A stretch of 64,000 nucleotides of DNA. Origin: Lamellibrachia satsuma (lineage: Eukaryota > Annelida > Polychaeta > Sabellida > Siboglinidae). The first letter of the stretch is position 1, and every line of letters begins with the position of its first letter. A program made the translations under genes and the position numbers. The stretch covers positions 1,422,501 to 1,486,500 of the forward strand of contig BSQZ01000098.1 in assembly GCA_033239005.1 (NCBI GenBank). Direction: 5' to 3'. Positions 21,409-33,639 of this stretch are shown here, piece after piece. Under the pieces are notes generated by a model. It was not told where the DNA came from and searched no databases. It saw only the letters and a list, made by a program, of their open reading frames with translations.

Positions 21409-24400
21409 GTAAGACACCAGGTAACTTATTTATGATGATCTCGTCTCACTGCAGTGGCTAACCCAATGTTAGGTAAGACACCAGGTAACTTATTTATGAT
21501 GATCTCGTCTCACTGCAGTGGCTAACCCAATGTTAGGTAAGACACCAGGTAACTTATTTATGATGATCTCGTCTCACTGCAGTGGCTAACCCAATGTTAG
21601 GTAAGACACCAGGTAACTTATTTATGATGATCTTGCCTCACTGCAGTGGCTAACCCAATGTTAGGTACGACACCAGGTAACTTATTTATGATGATCTTGC
21701 CTCACTGCAGTGGCTAACCTGATGTTAGGTAAGACAAGGTAACTGGTTTATGATGATCTCGTCTCACTGCAGTGGCTAACCCGATGTTAGGTAAGACAAG
21801 GTAACTTGTTTATGATGATCTCGTCTCACTGCAGTGGCTAACCCAATGTTAGGTAAGACACCAGGTAACTTATTTATGATGATCTCGTCTCACTGCAGTG
21901 GCTAACCCAATGTTAGGTAAGACATCAGGTAACTTGTTTATGATGATCTCGTCTCACTGCAGTGGCTAACCCAATGTTAGGTAAGACACCAGGTAACTTA
22001 TTTATGATGATCTCGTCTCACTGCAGTGGCTAACCCAATGTTAGGTAAGACACCAGGTAACTTATTTATGATGATCTTGCCTCACTGCAGTGGCTAACCC
22101 AATGTTAGGTACGACACCAGGTAACTTATTTATGATGATCTTGCCTCACTGCAGTGGCTAACCTGATGTTAGGTAAGACAAGGTAACTTGTTTATGATGA
22201 TCTCGTCTCACTGCAGTGGCTAACCCGATGTTAGGTAAGACAAGGTAACTTGTTTATGATGATCTCGTCTCACTGCAGTGGCTAACCCAATATTAGGTAA
22301 GACACCAGGTAGCTTGATTATGATGATCTCGCCTCACTGCAGTGGCTAACCCAATGTTAGGTAAGACATCAGGTAACTTGTTTATGATGATCTTGCCTTA
22401 CTGCAGTGGCTAACCCAATGTTAGGTAAGACACAAGGTAACTTATTTATGATGATCTTGCCTCACTGCAGTGGCTAACCCGATGTTAGGTAAGACAAGGT
22501 AACTTGTTTATGATGATCTCGTCTCACTGCAGTGGCTAACCCAATATTAGGTAAGACACCAGGTAACTTGTTTATGATGATCTCGCCTCACTGCAGTGGC
22601 TAACCCAATGTTAGGTAAGACATCAGGTAACTTGTTTATGATGATCTTGCCTCACTGCAGTGCCTAACCCAATGTTAGGTAAGACATCAGGTAACTTGTT
22701 TATGATGATCTCGCCTCACTGCAGTGGCTAACCTGATGTTAGGTAAGACAATAGGTAACTTGTTTATGATGATCTTGCCTCACTGCAGTGGCTAACCCAA
22801 TGTTAGGTAAGACATCAGGTAACTTGTTTATGATGATCTTGCCTCACTGCAGTGGCTAACCCAATGTTAGGTAAGACATCAGGTAACTTGTTTATGATGA
22901 TCTCGCCTCACTGCAGTGGCTAACCTGATGTTAGGTAAGACAATAGGTAACTTGTTTATGATGATCTTGCCTCACTGCAGTGGCTAACCCAATGTTAGGT
23001 AAGACATCAGGTAACTTGTTTATGATGATCTTGCCTCACTGCAGTGGCTAACCCAATGTTAGGTAAGACATCAGGTAACTTGTTTATGATGATCTCGCCT
23101 CACTGCAGTGGCTAACCCGATGTTAGGTAAGACATCAGGTAACTTGTTTATGATGATCTTGCCTCACTGCAGTGGCTAACCCGATGTTAGGTAAGACAAG
23201 GTAACTTGTTTATGATGATCTTGCCTCACTGCAGTGGCTAACCCAATGTTAGGTAAGACACTAGATAACTTATTTATGATGATCTCGTCTCACTGCAGTG
23301 GCTAACCTGATGTTAGGTAAGACACTAAATAACTTATTTATGATGATCTCGTCTCACTGCAGTGGCTAACCCGATGTTAGGTAAGACAAGGTAACTTGTT
23401 TATGATGATCTTGCCTCACTGCAGTGGCTAACCCAATGTTAGGTAAGACACTAGATAACTTATTTATGATGATCTCGTCTCACTGCAGTGGCTAACCTGA
23501 TGTTAGGTAAGACAAGGTAACTTGTTTATGATGATCTCGTCTCACTGCAGTGGCTAACCCGATGTTAGGTAAGACAAGGTAACTTGTTTATGATGATCTC
23601 GTCTCACTGCAGTGGCTAACCCAATATTAGGTAAGACACCAGGTAACTTGTTTATGATGATCTCGCCTCACTGCAGTGGCTAACCCAATGTTAGGTAAGA
23701 CATCAGGTAACTTGTTTATGATGATCTTGCCTTACTGCAGTGGCTAACCCAATGTTAGGTAAGACATCAGGTAACTTGTTTATGATGATCTCGCCTCACT
23801 GCAGTGGTTAACCCAATGTTAGGTAAGACACAAGGTAACTTATTTATGATGATCTTGCCTCACTGCAGTGGCTAACCCGATGTTAGGTAAGACAAGGTAA
23901 CTTGTTTATGATGATCTCGTCTCACTGCAGTGGCTAACCCAATATTAGGTAAGACACCAGGTAACTTGTTTATGATGATCTCGCCTCACTGCAGTGGCTA
24001 ACCCAATGTTAGGTAAGACATCAGGTAACTTGTTTATGATGATCTTGCCTCAGTGCAGTGGCTAACCCAATGTTAGGTAAGACATCAGGTAACTTGTTTA
24101 TGATGATCTCGCCTCACTGCAGTGGCTAACCTGATGTTAGGTAAGACAATAGGTAACTTGTTTATGATGATCTTGCCTCACTGCAGTGGCTAACCCAATG
24201 TTAGGTAAAACATCAGGTAACTTGTTTATGATGATCTTGCCTCACTGCAGTGGCTAACCCAATGTTAGGTAAGACATCAGGTAACTTGTTTATGATGATC
24301 TCGCCTCACTGCAGTGGCTAACCTGATGTTAGGTAAGACAATAGGTAACTTGTTTATGATGATCTTGCCTCACTGCAGTGGCTAACCCAATGTTAGGTAA

Positions 24401-26430
24401 GACATCAGGTAACTTGTTTATGATGATCTTGCCTCACTGCAGTGGCTAACCCAATGTTAGGTAAGACATCAGGTAACTTGTTTATGATGATCTCGCCTCA
24501 CTGCAGTGGCTAACCCGATGTTAGGTAAGACATCAGGTAACTTGTTTATGATGATCTTGCCTCACTGCAGTGGCTAACCCGATGTTAGGTAAGACATCAG
24601 GTAACTTGTTTATGATGATCTCGCCTCACAGCAGTGGCTAACCCGATGTTAGGTAAGACAAGGTAACTTGTTTATGATTATCTTGCCTCACTGCAGTGGC
24701 TAACCCAATGTTAGGTAAGACACTAGATAACTTATTTATGATGATCTCGTCTCACTGCAGTGGCTAACCTGATGTTAGGTAAGACACTAAATAACTTATT
24801 TATGATGATCTCGTCTCACTGCAGTGGCTAACCCGATGTTAGGTAAGACACCAGGTAACTTATTTATGATGATCTTGCCCTACTGCAGTGGGTAACCCAA
24901 TGTTAGGTAAGACACCAGGTAACTTATTTATGATGATCTTGCCTCACTGCAGTGGCTAACCCGATGTTAGGTAAGAGAAGGTAACTTGTTTATGATGATA
25001 TCGTCTCACTGCAGTGGCTAACCCAATGTTAGGTAAGACATCAGGTAACTTGTTTATGATGATCTCTCCTCACTGCAGTGGCTAACCCAATGTTAGGTAA
25101 GACACAAGGTAACTTATTTATGATGATCTTGCCTCACTGCAGTGGCTAACCTGATGTTAGGTAAGACAAGGTAACTTGTTTATGATGATCTCGTCTCACT
25201 GCAGTGGCTAACCCAATATTAGGTAAGACACCAGATAACTTGTTTATGATGATCTCGCCTCACTGCAGTGGCTAACCCAGTGTTAGGTAAGACATCAGGT
25301 AACTTGTTTATGATGATCTTGCCTCACTGCAGTGGCTAACCCAATGTTAGGTAAGACATCAGGTAACTTGTTTATGATGATCTCGCCTCACTGCAGTGGC
25401 TAACCTGATGTTAGGTAAGACAATAGGTAACTTGTTTATGATGATCTTGTCTCACTGCAGTGGCTAACCCGATGTTAGGTAAGACACCAGGTAACTTGTT
25501 TATGATGATCTCGCCTCACTGCAGTGGCTAACCCGATGTTAGGTAAGACACCAGGTAACTTGTTTATGATGATCTCGTCTCACTGCAGTGGCTAACCTGA
25601 TGTTAGGTAAGACACCAGGTAACTTGTTTATGATGATCTTGTGTCACTGCAGTGGCTAACCCGATGTTAGGTAAGACATCAGGTAACTTGTTTATGATGA
25701 TCTCGTCTCACTGCAGTGGCTAACCCAATGTTAGGTAAGACATCAGGTAACTTGTTTATGATGATCTCGCCTCACTGCAGTGGCTAACCCGATGTTAGGT
25801 AAGACATCAGGTAACTTGTTTATGATGATCTCGCCTCACAGCAGTGGCTAACCCGATGTTAGGTAAGACAAGGTAACTTGTTTATGATGATCTTGCCTCA
25901 CTGCAGTGGCTAACCTGATGTTAGGTAAGACACCAGGTAACTTGTTTATGATGATCTTGTGTCAATGCAGTGGCTAACCCGATGTTAGGTAAGACACCAG
26001 GTAACTTGTTTATGATGATCTCGTCTCACTGCAGTGGCTAACCCAATGTTAGGTAAGACACCAGGTAACTTGTTTATGATGATCTTGCCTCACTGCAGTG
26101 GCTAACCCAATGTTAGGTAAGACACCAGGTAACTTGTTTATGATGATCTCGTCTCACTGCAGTGGCTAACCTGATGTTAGGTAAGACAATAGGTAACTTG
26201 TTTATGATGATCTTGTGTCAATGCAGTGGCTAACCCGATGTTAGGTAAGACATCAGGTAACTTGTTTATGATGATCTCGTCTCACTGCAGTGGCTAACCC
26301 AATGTTAGGTAAGACAATAGGTAACTTGTTTATGATGATCTCGTCTCACTGCAGTGGCTAACCCAATGTTAGGTAAGACACCAGGTAACTTGTTTATGAT
26401 GATCTTGCCTCACTGCAGTGGCTAACCCGT
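21409..26430 (+). repeat. 64-bp minisatellite in intron e-f, each unit with intron-like signals on the plus strand
   Basis: About 80 copies of a 60-64 bp unit over 5 kb, the largest array here. The unit contains GGTAAGACACCAGGTAACTT, then TTTATGATGATCTCGTCTCA and CTGCAGTGGCTAACCCAATG. Read on the plus strand each unit offers a donor (AG|GTAAGA), a TTTATGAT branch-like word, a pyrimidine stretch and an acceptor (CTGCAG), with 18 nt between acceptor and next donor. This is antisense to the TLDc gene, so the match may be fortuitous. Unit variants (CACCAG, CATCAG, CAATAG, or a 4-base deletion giving ACAAGG) recur in blocks. Confidence 0.93.
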
Positions 26431-26445
26431 TGTATGTTGAACCAA

Positions 26446-27036
26446 TCACTGAACCTTAACCAAAGTCTCTGGTCATTTACATAACCTTGAGAAACCAAAT
26501 TCTCAGGTCAATTACATAACCTTAAGTAACCAAAATCTCTGGTCATTTACATAACCTTGAGTTGTCAAAGTCTCTGGCCATTTACATAACCTTGAGAAAC
26601 CAAAGTCTCAGGTCATTTACATAACCTTGAGTAACCAAAGTCTCTGGTCATTTACATAACCTTGAGTAACCAAAGTCTCTGGCCATTTACATAACCTTGA
26701 GAAACCAAAGTCTCAGGTCATTTACATAACCTTGAATAACCAAAGTCTCTGGTCATTTACATAACCTTGAGTAACCAAAGTCTCTGGTCATTTACATAAC
26801 CTTGAGTAACCAAAGTCTCTGGTCATTTACATAACCTTGAGTTGTCAAAGTATCTGGCCATTTACATAACCTTGAGAAACCAAAGTCTCTGGCCATTTAC
26901 ATAACCTTGAGTTAGTCTCTGGTAATTTACATAACCTTGAACAACCAAAGTCTCTGGTCATTTACATAACCTTGAGTTACCAAAGTCTCTAGTCATTTAC
27001 ATAACATTGAGTAACCAAAGTCTCTGGTCATTTACA
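26446..27036. repeat. 35-bp minisatellite in intron e-f
   Basis: About 16 copies of a unit starting AACCTTGAGTAACCAAAGTC and ending TCATTTACAT, immediately right of the 64-bp array. Some copies read TTGTC or AGAAACC. No exon edge is recognised in the unit. 27037-27334 beyond it is unique intron sequence with no feature seen. Confidence 0.88.
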
Positions 27037-27334
27037 TGGCATTTTTGAGGTTTGATTTAATTACGATTGGGTTTCGGTGATTTATCCCAAAGCTATAACA
27101 TAAAACTTAATCCTACCCAGTAACAATTTGTGGATTCTAATTCAGCATGACAACTTACAACTTTTGTAAAAGTACCTTATACTCTGAAGCTACATAATTG
27201 AAGGGAAAGTCCCAAATGTTTTTATTTTCAAATGTGTCATTTAAAAATGGTCACACATGCGTTATATTTATATTACCACAAAGTTCTTCAACATTTAAAT
27301 GCAACATTTAACACAAGACTTGCCTCCAACTTAA

Positions 27335-27712
27335 CTGTGGCAGATGACTCCCAAAGGCTGACTTTCCTTGATTCCCATGGGAGGGGGTACAACTTACCAG
27401 TGGCAGGTGACTCCCAAAGGCTGACTTCCCTTGATCCCCATGGAGAGTGTAACTTATATGTGGCAGGTGACTCCCAAAGGCTGACTTTCCTTGGGAGAGG
27501 GTGTAACTTACCAGTGGCAGGTGACTCCCGAAGGCTGACTTCCCTTGATCCCCATCGGAGGGAGGATGTAACTTACCAGTGACAGGTGACTCCCAAAGGC
27601 TGACTTCCCTTGGTCCCAATGGGAGGGGGAATGTAACTTACCAGCGGCAGGTGACTCCCAAAGGCTGACTTCCCTTGGTCCCAATGGGAGGGGGAATGTA
27701 ACTTACCAGTGG
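27335..27712 (-). repeat. Donor-bearing minisatellite after exon e (55-66 bp unit)
   Basis: About six copies. On the minus strand each unit holds the last 35-40 nt of exon e (AAGTCAGCCTTTGGGAGTCA and CCTGCCACTG) followed by the donor GTAAGTTAC and about 20 intronic bases. The true exon end at 27707 is the first copy in gene order. All units keep GTAAGT-like donors, except one reading ATAAGTTAC (the ATATGTGG copy near 27458). Unit length varies and the first period is 65, so decoy donors mostly change frame. Confidence 0.88.
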
Positions 27713-27877
27713 CAGGTGACTCCCGAAGGCTGACTTCCCCTGGTCCCCTGTCACCTGGGAAGGGGGAATGTAGACACTCGGCAGGATCGTTGATAGAACC
27801 CACAGCATGGGGAGAGACAGGATGTATTCACCACCCTCCAGTGTCTGCAGCAGGGTGGGGTTAGGGGCTGCACCCTC
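27707..27877 (-). CDS. TLDc gene exon e
   Basis: The exon is 171 nt (57 codons, phase 0 both ends) between the acceptor CACCTTCCAG and the donor CTG|GTAAGT. It encodes EGAAPNPTLLQTLEGGEYIL, SLPMLWVLSTILPSVYIPPS and QVTGDQGKSAFGSHLPL. The end leads into the TLDc domain; the hydrophobic middle is probably a buried helix of the region before TLDc. I recognise it by linkage and phase, not by a named motif. Its 3' edge is the seed of the array at 27335-27712. Confidence 0.85.
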
Positions 27878-28020
27878 CTGGAAGGTGAAAGGTCATTTGC
27901 TACATATATGTGCACAGATATCCATCTGAACCCTTCACTCAGAAAAATGCAAAAATAAATATGTAAGTATGACTTTATATGTATGTAGGGCCTATGCCTG
28001 GCTGAAATGCACCAAGTCAA

Positions 28021-28935
28021 CATACCCTGAAATATAGGCCCTGAAGTACAGATCATGGAGTACAAGCCCTGAAGTACATATCATGGAGTACAGGCCCTGA
28101 AGTACATATCATGAAGTAGAGATCATGGAGTACAAGCCCTGAAGTACATATCATGGAGTACAGGCCCTGAAGTACATATCATGAAGTACACATCATGAAG
28201 TACAAGCCCTGAAGTACAGATCATGGAGTACAGGCCCTGAAGTACAGACTATGAAGAACAAGCCCTGAAGTACAGACTATGAAGAACAAGCCCTGAAGTA
28301 CAGGCCCTGAAGTACAGACTATGAAGAACAAGCCCTGAAGTACAGACCATAGAGTACAGATCATGAAGAACAAGCTCTGAAGTACAGACCATAGAGTACA
28401 GGTCATGAAGAACAAGCCCTGAAGTACAGACCATAGAGTGCAGATCATGAAGAACAAGCCCTGAAATACAGATCATGGAGTACAGATCATGAAGAACAAG
28501 CCCTGAAGTACAGACCATAGAGTACAGATCATGAAGAACAAGCCCTGAAGTACAGACCATAGAGTACAGATCATGAAGAACAAGCCATGAAGTACAGATC
28601 ATGGAGTACAGGCCCTGAAGTACAGACTATGAAGAACAAGCCCTGAAGTACAGACCATAGAGTACAGATCATGAAGTACAATCCCTGAAGTACAGATCAT
28701 GGAGTACAGGCCCTGAAGTACAGACTATGAAGAACAAGCCCTGAAATACAAACCATAGAGTACATATCATGAAGTACAAGCCCTGAAGTACAGATCATGG
28801 AGTACAAGTCATGAAGTACAAGCCCTGAAGTACAGATCATGGAGTACATTTCATGAAGTACAGATAATGAAGTACAAGCCCTGAAGTACAGATCATGGAG
28901 TACAGACCCTGATGTACAGATCATGAAGTGCACCA
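28021..28935. repeat. 15/30-bp minisatellite in intron d-e
   Basis: About 60 short words of the form GAAGTACAGATCATG, GAGTACAGGCCCT and GAAGAACAAGCCCT, giving 15- and 30-bp periodicities. Open frames reading LFFMICTLWSVLQG on the minus strand follow only from the period of 15. 27878-28020 is unique intron next to exon e. Confidence 0.88.
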
Positions 28936-28962
28936 AGTAATTTGTATCATAGATAAATCATA

Positions 28963-29158
28963 AATAATTGTGGTTTGACTGCTGGGCTGCATGTGTCCTC
29001 AGCATGTTGTAGCAAAGTGGTTTGACTGCTGGGCTGCATGTGTCCTCAGCATGTTGTAGCAAAGTGGTTTGATTGCTGGGCTGCCTGTGTCCTCAGTATG
29101 TTGTGGCAAGGCAGTTTGATTGCTGAGCTGCCTGCGTCCTCAGTATGTTGTGGCAACG
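28963..29158. repeat. 47-bp minisatellite just inside the donor of exon d
   Basis: Four copies of a unit starting GTGGTTTGACTGCTGGGCTG and ending CATGTTGTAGCAAA, progressively diverged toward exon d. In gene sense it begins about 50 nt after the exon d donor. Confidence 0.85.
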
Positions 29159-29210
29159 CGGTATCAAGGTAGATTAAACAGGTTATGACCAAGTGGCAAT
29201 GTGGACTTAC

Positions 29211-29339
29211 TTGACCAATGGAGTGACCACCAAACAAGGCCAGGCGTGTACACAGGTGAATGGCATCCCAAATGCCTGGACAGTGGCGTGAGCACCATGA
29301 TGTGGCAGTCTCCACCGGCACAACCTCCTCACCGCCGCA
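29211..29339 (-). CDS. TLDc gene exon d
   Basis: The exon is 129 nt (43 codons, phase 0 both ends) between the acceptor GTGTGTTTCAG and the donor CAA|GTAAGT. It encodes CGGEEVVPVETATSWCSRHC, PGIWDAIHLCTRLALFGGHS and IGQ. The amphipathic block W-D-x-I-x-x-x-TRLALFGG looks like a conserved helix of the region before TLDc. No named domain is recognised, but linkage and phase are right. Confidence 0.82.
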
Positions 29340-29687
29340 CTGAAACACACACCAGCACTACATGTTTAGATATTAAACCTTTAGACAACAGCACTACAGG
29401 CCAATGTCAAAACACTACACCATTTACCTCATTTACCTTACATTTAGACATTTTTACAGTCTGTGTATTATAAGTGTATCTGAATGCACTTTGTCCAGAT
29501 TGATGGTGCTATATAAATGTACCTATTATTACTATTACAGATTACAAAATACTAGTTTCTATGACCGTACACTCTAATGGAGAAACCCTGTTGAAAAATA
29601 GTTTTTGTGAGTTTCTGTGTAACTGGGAACTTCACAGGAGCATCAGGAAATCTTTTAGAGAAGTTAATGCAAATAACTGAACATACC

Positions 29688-30316
29688 AGGCTGTTCCACA
29701 CAGCTACCAGGAACACGTCAATAGTGGCAAGTGAACTTACCAGGCTGTTCCACACAGCTACCAGGAACAAGTCAATAGTGGCAAGTGAACGTACCAGGCT
29801 GTTCCACACAGCTACCAGGAACAAGTCAATAGTGGCAAGTGAACGTACCAGGCTGTTCCACACAGCTACCAGGAACAAGTCAATAGTGGCAAGTGAACGT
29901 ACCAGGCTGTTCCACACAGCTACCAGGAACAAGTCAATAGTGGCAAGTGACCGTACCAGGCTGTTCCACACAGCTACCAGGAACAAGTCAATAGTGGCAA
30001 GTGAACGTACCAGGCTGTTCCACACAGCTACCAGGAACAAGTCAATAGTGGCAAGTGAACGTACCAGGCTGTTCCACACAGCTACCAGGAACAAGTCAAT
30101 AGTGGCAAGTGAACGTACCAGGCTGTTCCACACAGCTACCAGGAACAAGTCAATAGTGGCAAGTGAACGTACCAGGCTGTTCCACACAGCTACCAGGAAC
30201 AAGTCAATAGTGGCAAGTGAACGTACCAGGCTGTTCCACACTGCTACCAGGAACAAGTCAATAGTGGCAAGTGACCGTACCAGGCTGTTCCACATAGCTA
30301 CCAGGAACACGTCAAT
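29688..30316 (-). repeat. 54-bp donor-bearing minisatellite, left half (after exon c)
   Basis: About 11-12 copies of a 54-bp unit, the same array as 33640-34343, separated from it by a CR1 insertion. On the minus strand each unit has 33 nt of the end of exon c (TTCCTGGTAGCTGTGTGGAA then CAGCCTG) and 21 nt starting GTACGTTCACTTGCC. Donor variants are GTACGT, GTAAGT, GTATGT and GTACGG. Open frames of about 240-250 codons on both strands are due to the period of 18 codons. Confidence 0.93.
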
Positions 30317-30547
30317 AATTTAACAAGATTTAACAAGATTTGCCATCCAAGCCAAAGGCCCAGATGGCAAGTGGACAAGGAAGCCATTGGCTTATCGAGA
30401 GTCCAACAATGTTCATCTACTTATATTTGTGATTTGTTATCCTTCATTGCCTTTATTTTCTTAGCTACCAATTCTGGAGTTACAACTAACGGACCTAAAT
30501 AGTCAGATTTAGCCTCCTGAAATTTAGCATCAGCAACTGGTAATGAA

Positions 30548-31851
30548 CTAATATCTTCTTTGGTAAACACTGGACTGAAGTAACCATTTAGGTCTTCCGC
30601 TATTAAAAACCCCTGTGATATTATATTTCCAGCAGTCTTCTAGAGATCCAACCTTGTCTTGTACGTTTTGTTTACTCCCGACATATGCATAAAAACTCTT
30701 GCTGTCATGTTTTATGTTACATGCTAGTTTTTGCCCATAGCTTCTTTTAGATTGTCTGATTTCAGTTGTAGCTGCATTAAGTGCCTCTTTGTATTTTGCA
30801 TAGTCTTCTTCCTTTCTGGTATGCCTATAAACCCTCCACATAGTTTGTTTTAGCATTATTTTTCTAATAGCCTCTTTTGACAAGTGTTTCTTTCTACACC
30901 GTTTTCCTTGTTTTTGGAAGGGAACAAATTTATCGATGATACAATTTCATATTTTAGAATATTCCAACATTCAATTGCGGTCTTGTTCATCAGCATGTTA
31001 TTCCAATCTAGCTTTGCTAAGTATTTTCTCATATCTTTGTAGTTACCTTTGTGGAAGTTTCTCTTGTACGTTTTCTTATTTTTACTTTCTGATTTTACAT
31101 TGATGTCAAAATGTATTTGATTATGGTCACTGTTACCCAATGGTTCAAGTATTTTTACATTGTCCACTAATTCTTTTTGCGATGTCAAAACTATATCTAA
31201 TACATTTTCTCCCCTGGTTGGTTCTAGTACGTGCTGAGTAAGAAAGCTATCCTGGATTAAAAATAGAAATTGTTGGTCCTCAATCCCTGTGCTCTCTAGA
31301 GAATTCCATTGTATGTGTCCATGGTTAAAATCTCCCATTATGATACATTCCCCTTTACTAACTTCCTTTATAGCGTTTTTTATTTTTGTGTTGTCCTCTT
31401 CGTTTATGTTTGGACTTCGGTAAACTAATCCAATAGTTAATTTTGAATTTCCTGAAACAATTTTGCACCAAACAGCTTCATCGCAATCTGCTTCCCTTTC
31501 TAGTTTTAGTTCATAAGCCTGAATAGATTCTTTAACATATAAAATAACTCCCCCGCCCCTTCTTCCTATTCGATCTTTCCTAAACATTACGTATCCTGTC
31601 AGTCCTAATTCAGCATCTGTTATATTTATGTTGGCCCATGATTCAGTTATACCAATTATGTGAGGGTCAGTATCTTCTACCATAACGTTTAATTCATTTT
31701 TCTTATTTACTATGCTCCTTGCATTTAAACATATGCATCTATAACCTGTTTCAGAGATGTTTTTCGGATGATTTGATATTGGTTTGTCTGTGGCCTCTTG
31801 TTCTGTTTGAGACACATCTAGGTAACCCCACTGCACTTCTAGTTTAAACAA
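30548..31851 (-). pseudogene. CR1 endonuclease, nearly complete, and linker to the missing RT
   Basis: The minus strand encodes an endonuclease starting in the same register as at 2807. Motifs are CLNARSIVNKK, GITESWAN, RRGGGVILYVKES, MGDFNHGHIQW and SDHNQIHF, so all key acidic and His residues are present. The frame shifts at about 30915-30930 (two bases missing after YEIV) and continues at 30883-30548 with the linker KQTMWRVYRHTRKEEDYAKY. The reverse transcriptase that should follow is deleted. Confidence 0.85.
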
Positions 31852-33045
31852 TGTTTACTACCAAAAATATTTGTCATTGTACCCATGCCACTATATACTG
31901 CTGCTGAAAGTTCGTCCACGAATACTGCTGCCCCCTTTCCACTTAGATGAAGCCCATCCTTCATGTACATATCAGCCCTCCCAACAAAACTTCCCCATAA
32001 ATCCACAAATCCAACTTCCTCTTCCCTACACAGCCTCTGGACTAACATGTTAATTGCCATCCCCCAACAATTTCGATATTTGTGACCCCTCCTGCCCATT
32101 ACCGGTAAAATCCCTGACAGTATTACCTGCTCTACCCGCGTCTGTTTTAGTGTTCTGACCAACTGCCTATATATATATATATATATATGGAAATATAACT
32201 ATGGCAGTTGTACCCTCCCTCTCTACGTTATTTGTCCCTACGTGTACTAAAACAGATCCACCCTTACCCGAACCTACGATGTTTTCTACACTCTCAGTTA
32301 TCGCCTCTATTTTGACTCCAGGCAAGCAGACCACCACATCATCTCCCTTGTTTAAGACTCTGTCGGTCTTCCTAACTATTGAATCCCCCACAAACACCGT
32401 CGCTCTCTTCCTCACCCCCTCTATCACTGCTGCAGAATAGCTCTTCCGTTCGATCCCCTCCATCACATTCTGTCCTGACCCCTTCCATCCTGTCTCCTTT
32501 GCTCCTGTCTCCCACACTTCCCTCTCCTTCGCTCTTGTCTTCCCCACTCCCCTCTCCTTCACTCCGGTTGTTTTCCCTCCCATCTCCCCCACTCCCTTCT
32601 CCTTCCCTCCTGTCTCCCCTACTCCCCTCTCCTTCACTCCAGTTGTCTTCCCCCCCGTTCCTTTCCTTTCCGTCTGCTTACGTCCTGTATCCCTACGACC
32701 TATCACCTTCCCTCCTCTCAGCTTCCTCCCAGGCTGAGGTGAGCTCTCCCTAGCACCTCTCGTGTCTTTCCCCACTTTATCATCTACTGTTCCCCCACCG
32801 GAACTACTGGCACAACTCCCCTGTTCCCTTCCCACCATTGCCACAACGAGCAGCCTCAGCTCTTCCAACTCCACCTCTAGTTCCTTCATCCTTGTGCATC
32901 CCCTACACTCAAAACTAAAACTATCTGCCTGGACCTCAGCCCAGGACTTCTCGCACCCAGACTTGACGAAGTCCACCCAGTTACTGCAACTGCCACAAAT
33001 TATGTGCCTTGTGGCCTTTAACTGCCGTTTGCACGGCGCCATCAT
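31839..33045 (-). pseudogene. CR1 ORF1: PHD-like zinc finger plus SGNH/GDSL domain, split by a TA expansion
   Basis: ORF1 starts at MMAPCKRQLKA (33045). N-terminal CGSC...C...ECRGC spacing fits the PHD-like finger of CR1 ORF1 proteins. A short acidic coiled region (KELEVELEELRLLV) follows, then a G/K/E/T-rich linker, then the esterase-like block GDSIVR, VHVGTNN and (second frame) DGLHLS. At 32167-32190 a run of TATATA replaces the short word found in the copy at 2460-2475 and breaks the frame between EGTTAIV and RQLVRTLKQ. ORF1 proteins bind element RNA; the esterase role is not understood well. Confidence 0.85.
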
Positions 33046-33639
33046 ACAATTTAGTTTTAATTAGTTTGCTATGTTAGCCTTGAATAAGGCTGTTTTTGTG
33101 ATCAAAAGAACACTTTAGGCTAATATACTTGCTAACTATGTCTTCTATTAAGCTCGCATGAGAAAAAAAAAACCTGCCACCTAGCGAATACGGAGAACAC
33201 TGTGTAACAAAACAACGAAATCAGTGTGTACTAATTTACGCTAAAATCCTGCTGTTAATTCCTTTTTACCGAAAACGTTTACTACTACTATGTCAGATGT
33301 CTACAAGAAGTTTGTGAACAATATATGTATAATAGTAATACTTATTCTAACCAATATTCCAATGTTACTGACTATTCACTATGCTATCTCAATTTTCGAA
33401 TGGTAAACAACCCTATTAACGCTCGCTGACTACCCTGACAAAGTCCAAAACTAACTTACTCTAAAATACTCCCTCTGACTAATAATTAACAAAACCTGTT
33501 TCCTAATATATGTCTACAATACGTTTGTGTATAATATATATCCAGTAGTAATACTTATTCTATTTGATATACCGCGTTTTTCTGTAAATGATCTACACCA
33601 AATTCAAGTCGCTGCACAAAGTCCAAGTAGAACTTGAAT

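Larger units (their letters stand above)
30317..33636 (-). mobile_element. CR1-group retrotransposon, internally deleted copy inside the 54-bp array
   Basis: A 3.3-kb minus-strand copy with 5' UTR (33046-33636), ORF1, endonuclease and the 3' tail, but with the reverse transcriptase removed. Sequence jumps at about 30428 from the segment encoding IKAMKDNK to the last bases of the element, a deletion of about 1.45 kb compared with the copy at 44-1710. The 3' tail again repeats AAATCTTGTT. It sits within a single 54-bp unit: the unit is interrupted after GTCAATA and resumes at GCAAGTGAACG, with no clear target duplication. Without a reverse transcriptase it is non-autonomous at best. Confidence 0.9.

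Noticed and set aside
27878..27890. A downstream acceptor for exon e within GGGTGCAG
   Set aside because: I first misread the exon d donor; it is CAA|GTAAGT in phase 0, which fits the better acceptor CTTCCAG at 27878-27879.
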